This document shows positions 41,642 to 48,904 of a DNA stretch of 64,000 nucleotides, piece by piece. The notes below the pieces were generated by a model. That model was not told where the DNA came from. It saw nothing but the letters and a program-made list of their open reading frames with translations, and did no database searches. The position numbers and the translations under genes are program-made. How positions within the stretch are numbered: position 1 is the stretch's first letter; the number at the start of each line of letters is the position of its first letter. The DNA is from Burkholderia sp. OK233 (GTDB lineage: Bacteria; Pseudomonadota; Gammaproteobacteria; Burkholderiales; Burkholderiaceae). The stretch covers positions 3,782,001-3,846,000 of the forward strand of contig NZ_OCSR01000002.1 in assembly GCF_900230185.1 (NCBI RefSeq), written 5' to 3'.

Positions 41642-43029
41642 GCCGGATCGATCACGCGAAAGCCGCAGGCGCTTTCATCAGGAAGACGGAGCACGTCGCG
41701 TTTCACGACAAACGTCTGTGGGATTTGCGTGAGAAGCGCGATGCGCAGGCGCACGGCATCCCGGAATGGGAGACGCTGCGCGAACTGGCATCGGGCATCA
41801 AGGAACACACGCTGTCGCATCTATCCGACTACCTCGAACAGTTCGCCGCTGCGGCTGAAGCAAATGGCGTCGTGGTGCATTGGGCCGCGACGGCCGAAGA
41901 GCACAATGCGCTGGTCCACAAGATCATGTCCGAGCGCGGCATGACCACGCTCGTCAAAAGCAAGTCGATGCTCACCGACGAATGCAAGATGCGCGAGTAT
42001 CTCGAACCGCGCGGCATCACCGTGATGGAGACCGATCTCGGCGAGCGCATCCAGCAACTCGATCATCAGGACCCGAGCCACATGGTGGTGCCCGCGGTCC
42101 ATAAACTGCGCGCCGATGTGGCCGAACTGTTCGGCCGCACCATCGGCACCGATCCGGACAACAGCGATATTCACTACCTCGCGGAAAGCCAGCGGATGAA
42201 CACGCGGCCGTACTTCGTGCGCGAGAAAACGGCGGGCATGACGGGTTGCAATTTCGCGGTGGCGGAGACGGGCACGGTGGTGGTGTGTACGAACGAAGGC
42301 AATGCCGACCTGTCGGCGAATGTGCCGCCGTTGCATATCGCATCGATCGGTATCGAGAAGCTGATTCCGAAGGTGTCGGACCTCGGCGTATTTATCCGCA
42401 TGCTGTCGCGCAGCGCGCTCGGTTCGCCGATTACACAGTACACGTCGCATTTTCGTGCGCCGCGTCCGGGCGCCGAGATGCATTTCATCCTCGTCGATCA
42501 TGGCCGCTCGGAGCGGCTTGCGATGGAGGACTTCTGGTATTCGCTCAAATGCATTCGCTGCGGCGCCTGTATGAATACGTGCCCCGTGTACCGGCGCAGC
42601 GGCGGCTTGTCGTATGGCGGCACGTATTCGGGGCCGATCGGCGCAATCATCAATCCGACCTTCGACCTGAAGCGTTATAGCGCGTTGCCGTTCGCGTCGA
42701 CGCTGAACGGTAGTTGCACGAATGTGTGTCCGGTGAAGATCAATATTCACGAGCAGATTTACAAATGGCGCACGGTGATCGCCGAGCGTCACGAGGTGCC
42801 GTTCGTGAAGCAGGAAGTGTTGAAGATGGCGGGGCGCTTGCTCGCGAGTCCAACGCTGTATCGGGCGACGGTGTCGTCGATGGGCGGCGCGCTGCGGCGG
42901 CTGCCGAATTTCGTGCTGTATAACCCGCTCAATATCTGGGGCCGGCAGCGTGAGTTGCCGGAGGCGCCGAAGCTGACCTTCCACGCCTGGTACAAAAAGA
43001 ATCGTGGAGACGGCGATGGCAAGGCGTGA
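41638..43029 (+). CDS. lutB: L-lactate oxidation iron-sulfur protein LutB
   Basis: The 463-residue protein has an N-terminal LUD-type domain, then two ferredoxin-like cysteine sets: CIRCGACMNTCPVYRRSGG and GSCTNVCPVKINIHEQIY, for 4Fe-4S clusters. GCNFAVAETGTVVVCTNEGN is the family's conserved glycine-rich strand. The start at ATG 41638 gives the family length and is coupled to lutA; its end overlaps lutC by 14 bases. Confidence 0.93.
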   Translation: MSRIDHAKAAGAFIRKTEHVAFHDKRLWDLREKRDAQAHGIPEWETLRELASGIKEHTLSHLSDYLEQFAAAAEANGVVVHWAATAEEHNALVHKIMSERGMTTLVKSKSMLTDECKMREYLEPRGITVMETDLGERIQQLDHQDPSHMVVPAVHKLRADVAELFGRTIGTDPDNSDIHYLAESQRMNTRPYFVREKTAGMTGCNFAVAETGTVVVCTNEGNADLSANVPPLHIASIGIEKLIPKVSDLGVFIRMLSRSALGSPITQYTSHFRAPRPGAEMHFILVDHGRSERLAMEDFWYSLKCIRCGACMNTCPVYRRSGGLSYGGTYSGPIGAIINPTFDLKRYSALPFASTLNGSCTNVCPVKINIHEQIYKWRTVIAERHEVPFVKQEVLKMAGRLLASPTLYRATVSSMGGALRRLPNFVLYNPLNIWGRQRELPEAPKLTFHAWYKKNRGDGDGKA

Positions 43030-43612
43030 AGCTTTTCTGTCGAAAGTGCGTGAGGCGCAGCCGGCGGCGCGTCCACGGCCTGAGGTGCCGTTGTTTGCTT
43101 CGGTGGGAGGGGACTTGCGGGCGCGCTTCACGACGGCATTGCAGGCAATGGGCGGTACCTGTGTCGAAGCGTCGGCTGCGGGTGACGTGCTTGCGCTGAT
43201 CCGCGAGCGGTTCGGCGATGCGGCGTCGGTGGCGTCGGCGACGCCCGAAGTGTCCGGCACGCGCGTGATTACCGCCGAAACCGAACCGGCTTCACTGCAG
43301 GATATCGAGGTGGGCGTGGTGCGGGGGCGCTTCGGCGTGGCTGAAACCGGCTCGGTGTGGTTCAGCGAGCGCGAGTATGTGGTCAACTCGCTGGGGTACA
43401 TCGTGCAGCATCTGGTGGTGCTGCTCGATCCGGTGCAACTGCTCGACGGCCTGCAGGACGTGTATCGTCGCGATGACTTCCGCGATGCGCGCTATGCGGC
43501 GCTGGTTACCGGCCCTTCGGCCACGGCGGATATCGAAGGTGTGCTGATTCGCGGCGCACAGGGGGTGCGGTCGTTGACGGTGGTGTGGGTGGCGGCGCCG
43601 CAAGGAATCTAG
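43016..43612 (+). CDS. lutC: Lactate utilisation protein LutC (LUD domain)
   Basis: The 198-residue protein is a LUD-domain protein; VVRGRFGVAETGSVWFSERE and VQHLVVLLDPVQLLDGLQD, then ALVTGPSATADIEGVLIRGA with the conserved GPSxTADIE, are diagnostic. It lies inside the end of lutB: ATG 43016 precedes the lutB stop at 43029, with GGAG seven bases before it. LutC is needed with LutA and LutB for growth on L-lactate in Bacillus; its exact task is unclear. Confidence 0.92.
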   Translation: MARREAFLSKVREAQPAARPRPEVPLFASVGGDLRARFTTALQAMGGTCVEASAAGDVLALIRERFGDAASVASATPEVSGTRVITAETEPASLQDIEVGVVRGRFGVAETGSVWFSEREYVVNSLGYIVQHLVVLLDPVQLLDGLQDVYRRDDFRDARYAALVTGPSATADIEGVLIRGAQGVRSLTVVWVAAPQGI

Positions 43613-43631
43613 CGGGTGAGCCGGCGCATTG

Positions 43632-43832
43632 GATGGCAACGCCCGAAATCTTGGGGTACCCGGTGCCAAACTCCGCCAGTGCGCGTTCAAACAGACACGC
43701 CGCAAATTCTGGCGTGGCGAACCAATCGCCATACCAGTCGAAAATCGCCTTGACCCGTTCTTCCGGGATCTCAAGCGTCTGCAGACGCGTTTCGATACTG
43801 CCGACGATCAGCACATAGCGTTGCGGCGCCAC
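43632..43832 (-). pseudogene. Remnant of a TetR-family regulator (C-terminal part)
   Basis: The minus frame reads from about 43832 RYVLIVGSIETRLQTLEI through AIFDWYGDWFATPEFAACLF to ERALAEFGTGYPKISGVA, which resembles the ligand domain of TetR proteins (aromatic helix followed by a Phe-x2-Cys and an AAxEF-type segment). No DNA-binding domain precedes it, and after KISGVA similarity is lost. It is squeezed between lutC and the LexA box, so it looks like a deletion remnant. Similarity is judged by eye only. Confidence 0.4.
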
Positions 43833-43848
43833 CTTTTTGATATCATCA

Positions 43849-43864
43849 CTGTATAAACATACAG
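43849..43864. promoter_or_regulatory. LexA (SOS) box
   Basis: CTGTATAAACATACAG is a perfect CTGT-N8-ACAG LexA site, as used in Escherichia and betaproteobacteria. It lies 16 bases before the GTG start of the VRR-NUC gene, so it overlaps promoter or transcription start, and predicts induction of this two-gene unit by DNA damage. Confidence 0.8.
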
Positions 43865-43880
43865 GTTTCGTGAAAGCGCC

Positions 43881-45659
43881 GTGGCGACAGATGCTCCGTC
43901 AGACCCCCGTTCTGATGTCCCTTATTACCTGCTGAACTTCGAACGTGCGCTGGCGTGGCTCGCCGAGCGTTACGACGATCTGCTGGACGCGCACGAGCAC
44001 GGCTTCCTGCGCGATTTCGCCGCTTTGCCGCAGCCCTCGCGTGCGTTGCTGGTTCGCATGCTGATGCGCAAGGGCACGTTGTTCCGCGCCAGCCGTCTTT
44101 CTTATGATGAGATCGGTTGCCCTTTGCAGGCAGTTGCGCCCCTGGCCATGCTGGGTTGGGTCGACACTGAACCGGTCCTGACGCTCGACGATCTGTTCGC
44201 GCTCACCACGCGCCCCGAGTTGCTGCTGATCTTTGCGGACGCCATCGCGTTGATTCCCGGCGCGAAAGGCTTGCGCAAACCCGATCTGCTGGAAACGCTG
44301 CGGCCGTTTTACGAAGGCGACGGCGAAGAAGAGGGTGAGGGCGAATGCGACGAACGAGGCACCACCGCGCATCCGTTGTCCACATGGCATGGTCAAACCA
44401 CCGACCGCGTCTTCCACGTCGCCATCGCGCCCCTTTGCGAGCGTCTGCGCCTGATGTTCTTCGGCAATCTGCAGCAGGACTGGTCGGAGTTCGTGCTTGC
44501 CGATCTCGGCGTGTTCCAGTACGAGAAGGTTGCATTCGCGCCGTCGTCGCGCGCATTCCAGCAGCGCGCGGACGTTGACGTCTATCTTGCGCTGCATGCA
44601 TGCCGCGAAGCGCTCGAATGGCTCCCCACGGGTGACGCGGTGTCAGAGGCGATCGATGAGCTCGTCGCCGTGATTGCCGCCATCGAAACCTCGAATCCCT
44701 GGCTCGAAACGCGTCGCGCGAAACTGCTGTTTCGTATCGGCCAGCATTGCGAGCGTCAACAGAACTGGCCCGCCGCGCTCGCTGTCTATGCGCGTTGCGA
44801 GTGGCCCGGCGCGCGCCATCGACGCTTGCGTGTGCTGGAACGCAGCGAGCGATTCGACGAGGCCTTCGCCCTCGCTTTGCAAGCCGCTGCCAAACCTGAA
44901 AGCGAAGAGGAAGCGCAGCGCGTCGAGCGCATGTTGCCGCGTTTGCAGCGCAAACGCGGCGAGCGGGTGGCGCGTGTGCCTGCCGCACGGCCGGTCGAGC
45001 GCAGCACACTGGTTCTGCCGAGGCCAGACGCGCCACAACCGGTCGAATATGTCGCACGCGACCATTTGACTTGCGACGCGGCGCCGGTTCACTACGTCGA
45101 AAACGCGCTGATCAACTCGCTGTTCGGCTTGCTGTGCTGGGAGCCGGTGTTCGCGGCGCTGCCCGGCGCGTTTTTTCATCCGTTCCAGCGTGGACCGGCC
45201 GATCTGCATGCGCCGGATTTTCATGCGCGCCGCGCGGAACAATTCTCCGCGTGTCTCGCGCAACTCGACAGCAGCGCCTATCGCGAGACGATTCTGCGGC
45301 ATCTGCAAAGCAAGGTGGGTTTGCAATCGCCGTTCGTATTCTGGGGCTTGCTGACGCCGGAACTGGTCGGGTTGGCTCTCGACTGCCTGCCTGCCGCGCA
45401 TCTGAAACTATGGTTCGAGCGGTTGCTGCGCGACATCCGCGGCAACCGGTCGGGCCTGCCGGACCTGATTCGGTTCTGGCCGGCTGAGCGTCGTTATGAG
45501 TTGATCGAAGTGAAAGGCCCCGGCGACCGCCTGCAGGACAACCAGATCCGCTGGCTTGCGTACTGCGCGCGGCACGGCATGCCGGTGCGCGTGCTCGACG
45601 TGCGATGGGCCGATGAAGCGATCGTCGCGTCGGAAGTCGTGACGGAGATCACCCCATGA
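43881..45659 (+). CDS. FAN1-like VRR-NUC structure-specific nuclease
   Basis: The 592-residue protein ends in a VRR-NUC domain (PD-(D/E)XK fold): GLPDLIRFWP with Asp near 528, then LIEVKGPGDRLQDNQIRWL with Glu543 and Lys545 and the conserved Gln. Before it are the SAP-like start (LNFERALAWLAERYDDLLDA through LFRASRLSYDEIG) and a helical TPR-like middle (about 250-400), the layout of bacterial FAN1. FAN1 enzymes cut 5' flaps and unhook DNA interstrand crosslinks. The start is GTG 43881, right behind the LexA box. It is coupled to the next gene by an ATGA overlap. Confidence 0.92.
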   Translation: MATDAPSDPRSDVPYYLLNFERALAWLAERYDDLLDAHEHGFLRDFAALPQPSRALLVRMLMRKGTLFRASRLSYDEIGCPLQAVAPLAMLGWVDTEPVLTLDDLFALTTRPELLLIFADAIALIPGAKGLRKPDLLETLRPFYEGDGEEEGEGECDERGTTAHPLSTWHGQTTDRVFHVAIAPLCERLRLMFFGNLQQDWSEFVLADLGVFQYEKVAFAPSSRAFQQRADVDVYLALHACREALEWLPTGDAVSEAIDELVAVIAAIETSNPWLETRRAKLLFRIGQHCERQQNWPAALAVYARCEWPGARHRRLRVLERSERFDEAFALALQAAAKPESEEEAQRVERMLPRLQRKRGERVARVPAARPVERSTLVLPRPDAPQPVEYVARDHLTCDAAPVHYVENALINSLFGLLCWEPVFAALPGAFFHPFQRGPADLHAPDFHARRAEQFSACLAQLDSSAYRETILRHLQSKVGLQSPFVFWGLLTPELVGLALDCLPAAHLKLWFERLLRDIRGNRSGLPDLIRFWPAERRYELIEVKGPGDRLQDNQIRWLAYCARHGMPVRVLDVRWADEAIVASEVVTEITP

Positions 45660-47932
45660 CCTACGTGGTCGCCGTCCGGGCGATGTGCGAATTCACCGCG
45701 CGGCGCGGCGATCTGGATCTGCGCTTCACACCGGCGCCCACCTCGCTGGAAGGCATGGCCGGCCATGTGACGGTCGCCGGGCGGCGCGCGAGCGGCTATG
45801 AGGCCGAGGTCACGCTGACCGGCACGCATCGCGGTTTGACCGTGCGTGGCCGCGCCGACGGTTACGACCCGGTGTCGAACCGGCTGGAAGAGATCAAGAC
45901 CCATCGTGGCGCACTCGAACGGATGCCCGCCAATCACCGCACGCTGCATTGGGCGCAGGCGCTGGTGTACGGTCACCTGTTGTGCCAGGCCCGCGGGCTC
46001 GCTGAATTGACGGTCGCGCTGGTGTACTTCGATGTCGGCAGTCAGAAGGAAACGTTGCTGACCGAAACGCACACCGCGCGTGAGCTGGAGATGTTCTTCG
46101 TCGAGCAATGCGAGCGCTTTCTCGATTGGGCCGTGCAGGAAGAGGCACATCGCGCCGCGCGCAATGCCGCGCTCAGTGCGTTGCAGTTTCCGCATGGCCA
46201 GTTCCGCAGTGGTCAGCGCGAGCTGGCGGTGTCGGTGTATCGCGCCGCGCGTGACGGCAAGCCCCTGATGGCGCAGGCGCCGACCGGCATCGGCAAAACG
46301 CTGGCGACGATTTTTCCGCTGCTCAAGGCGTGCGCGTCGGATCAGATCGACCACGTGTTCTTCCTGACCGCGAAGACGCCGGGTCGCGCGCTTGCCCTCG
46401 ATGCGATCGAAACGCTCCATCGAAGCGCCGCGCTGACTTCTGCGCGCTTGCCGCTGAGAACCCTGGAACTGGTCGCGCGCGACAAGGCCTGCGAGCATCC
46501 CGACAAGGCTTGCAACGGCGAATCCTGTCCGCTTGCGCGCGGCTTTTACGACCGGCTCGACGCAGCCCGCAGCGCGGCGTTGGCCGGGCCGCGGCTCGAC
46601 CGGGCGTCGGTGCGCGAGGCTGCGCTCGAACATGATGTCTGCCCGTACTATCTCGCGCAGGAACTGGCGCGTTGGTCCGACGTGGTGGTCGGCGACTACA
46701 ACTACTACTACGACAGCAGCGCGATGCTGTACGCGCTCACGCAGATCAATCAGTGGCGCGTTGGCGTGCTGGTCGACGAGGCGCACAACCTGCTCGAGCG
46801 GGCACGGCGCATGTACAGCGCGTCGCTCGATCAGGCAGCGTTCCGGCTCGCCCGCAAAACCGCGCCGGCGACGTTGAAGAAGCCGCTTGAACGGCTTCAG
46901 CGCGAGTGGAACGCCGTCAAGCGCGCCCAGACCGACACGTATCAGGTCTACGCCGACGTCCCCGGCAAACTGCTTTCGGCCGCACAGAATCTGATCGGCG
47001 CGGTGACGGAACAACTCGCCGAAGCACCGCTTTCCATCGACGAAGCCTCGCTGCGATTCTTCTTCGACGCCATGCATTTCGTCGCGCTGGCGGAGCAATT
47101 CGGCGAGCATTCGATTTTCGACATCACGCTCACCACGGATCGCTACGCGCCGCGCGACAAAAGCAGCACCACGCTATGCGTGCGCAACGTGATCCCGGCG
47201 CCGTTCCTTGGCGCGCGTTACGCTGCCGCGCGTACCACTGTGATGTTTTCAGGCACGCTCAACCCGCATCATTTTTATCTCGACACGCTGGGTCTGCCGG
47301 AGCAGACGAACTGGCTTGACGTCGAAGGGCCGTTCCGCGCCGAGCAGTTGCAGGTGCGGGTGGCCGGCAACGTATCCACGCGCTGGCGTGATCGCGAACG
47401 TTCACTCGTGCCCATCGTCGATCTGATCGCAAAGCAGTACGCAGCGCAGCCGGGCAACTATCTCGGGTTTTTGAGCAGCTTCGAGTATCTGCAACAGGTG
47501 ATGGGGTTGATGCGCTCGCGTCATCCGGAACTGCCGGTATGGGCACAGGAACAGGGCATGGACGAGGCGGCGCGCGACGCGTTTCTCGCACGTTTTCGCA
47601 CCATGAACCAGGGCGTCGGCTTCGCGGTGCTTGGGGGCGCGTTCTCCGAGGGTATCGATCTGGTGGGTCAGCAGCTGATTGGCGCCTTCATCGCGACGCT
47701 CGGTTTGCCGCAGATGAACGACGTCAACGAGCAGATGCGCCGCACGATGGACGCGAAGTTCGGCAACGGCTACGACTACATGTATCTGTATCCAGGTTTA
47801 CAGAAGGTCGTGCAGGCCGCTGGCCGCGTGATTCGCACGGAGCAGGATCAGGGTGTGGTGCATCTGATCGATGACCGGTATCGGCGCCCGGAAGTGCAGC
47901 GCTTGTTGCCGCGCTGGTGGCAGGTGCAATAA
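45656..47932 (+). CDS. RecB-like nuclease fused to XPD/DinG-family Fe-S helicase
   Basis: The 758-residue protein has two parts. The N-terminal region carries a PD-(D/E)XK signature of the RecB/Cas4 type: Asp68 (GRADGYD), Glu79-Ile-Lys81 (LEEIKTH) and Gln101-x3-Tyr105 (QALVYGH). The rest is a superfamily 2 XPD-type helicase with Walker A APTGIGKT (208-215), DEAH (374-377) in VLVDEAHNLLERAR, four cysteines for a 4Fe-4S cluster (279, 286, 291, 329), and the C-terminal motor domain with AAGRVIRTEQDQGVVHLIDD. XPD-family helicases unwind 5'-3'. It starts inside the FAN1 stop codon, so both should be made together under LexA control. Confidence 0.9.
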   Translation: MTYVVAVRAMCEFTARRGDLDLRFTPAPTSLEGMAGHVTVAGRRASGYEAEVTLTGTHRGLTVRGRADGYDPVSNRLEEIKTHRGALERMPANHRTLHWAQALVYGHLLCQARGLAELTVALVYFDVGSQKETLLTETHTARELEMFFVEQCERFLDWAVQEEAHRAARNAALSALQFPHGQFRSGQRELAVSVYRAARDGKPLMAQAPTGIGKTLATIFPLLKACASDQIDHVFFLTAKTPGRALALDAIETLHRSAALTSARLPLRTLELVARDKACEHPDKACNGESCPLARGFYDRLDAARSAALAGPRLDRASVREAALEHDVCPYYLAQELARWSDVVVGDYNYYYDSSAMLYALTQINQWRVGVLVDEAHNLLERARRMYSASLDQAAFRLARKTAPATLKKPLERLQREWNAVKRAQTDTYQVYADVPGKLLSAAQNLIGAVTEQLAEAPLSIDEASLRFFFDAMHFVALAEQFGEHSIFDITLTTDRYAPRDKSSTTLCVRNVIPAPFLGARYAAARTTVMFSGTLNPHHFYLDTLGLPEQTNWLDVEGPFRAEQLQVRVAGNVSTRWRDRERSLVPIVDLIAKQYAAQPGNYLGFLSSFEYLQQVMGLMRSRHPELPVWAQEQGMDEAARDAFLARFRTMNQGVGFAVLGGAFSEGIDLVGQQLIGAFIATLGLPQMNDVNEQMRRTMDAKFGNGYDYMYLYPGLQKVVQAAGRVIRTEQDQGVVHLIDDRYRRPEVQRLLPRWWQVQ

Positions 47933-48052
47933 GCGGCTCGCCACTGGCTCGCAAGTGCATCTCTTTACCTCCCAGGTAATCGACCTGCCTACACCCGCCA
48001 GGCAAAGTGGCGGCACGGCACAACGAATCCGACCCAAGGTAAGGAGGTTTTC

Positions 48053-48904
48053 ATGAACGCGACCGCACCGTGTCTCGCCGATGATCCCAACACGATCCGC
48101 ACCGCCGACCACACGCGCCTTTTCTACCGCGATTGGGGGCAAGGCGCGCCGGTTGTGTTCCTGTCGGGCTGGACGTTGAATTCCGACATGTGGTCCTATC
48201 AGATGGAGCCGCTGTCGCGCCTCGGTTTCCGCTGCATCGCGTATGACCGCCGTGGCCACGGCCGTTCGAGCGATCCCGGGCGCGGCTACGACTTCGACAC
48301 GCTCGCCGACGATCTCGACAGCGTGCTCAGCACACTCGATCTGAGCAATGTGACACTGGTCGCGCATTCGATCGCGAGCGGTGAAGCGGTGCGTTATCTG
48401 ACGCGGCACGGTTCAGAAAGAGTGGCCCGGATTGCGTTCATCGCGCCCGCCGCCACGCCGTATCTGCTGAAAACCGAGGACAACCCGAACGGGATCGACG
48501 CCGCATTGTTCGAGCAAGGCCGCCTCGCGCTGAGCCGTTCCTTCCCCGACTGGATCGAGGCGAATGCCGCGCCGTACTTCGGCCCGGGTGTGTCGCGCGC
48601 GCCGCTCGACTGGACGATCCGCATGATGCTGCAAACCTCGCATCAGGCCATGCTCGAACTCGCCCGCATCCAGACCGTCACCGATTTCCGCATGGAGCTG
48701 GCCCGCGTCCGGGTGCCGTCGCTGGTCGTGCAAGGTGACCGGGACGCCTCTGCGCCGCTCGAGCTGACCGGGCGGCCGACCGCGGCGTTGATCGAAGGCG
48801 CTTCACTGAACGTCTACGAAGGCGCCGGCCACGGCCTGTACTTCACTCATGCGGAGAAGTTGAACCAGGATTTGCTGGCGTTCTTGGGCCACCGGCCGGT
48901 TTAG
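48053..48904 (+). CDS. Alpha/beta hydrolase
   Basis: The 283-residue protein has the chloroperoxidase/esterase-like alpha/beta-hydrolase fold: VVFLSGWTLNSDMW as oxyanion-hole strand, CIAYDRRGHGRSSDPG, nucleophile Ser in TLVAHSIASGEAVRY (Ala replaces the first Gly of GxSxG), Asp in LVVQGDRDASAPLE, and His in GAGHGLYFTHAE. TAAGGAGG before the ATG is a very strong ribosome-binding site. The substrate is unknown. Its 3' end overlaps the convergent MscS gene by 62 bases. Confidence 0.9.
   Translation: MNATAPCLADDPNTIRTADHTRLFYRDWGQGAPVVFLSGWTLNSDMWSYQMEPLSRLGFRCIAYDRRGHGRSSDPGRGYDFDTLADDLDSVLSTLDLSNVTLVAHSIASGEAVRYLTRHGSERVARIAFIAPAATPYLLKTEDNPNGIDAALFEQGRLALSRSFPDWIEANAAPYFGPGVSRAPLDWTIRMMLQTSHQAMLELARIQTVTDFRMELARVRVPSLVVQGDRDASAPLELTGRPTAALIEGASLNVYEGAGHGLYFTHAEKLNQDLLAFLGHRPV

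Noticed and set aside
41821..43401. 526-codon frame antisense to lutB/lutC
   Set aside because: Both opposite-strand genes are certain; this one shows only shadow composition and no motif.
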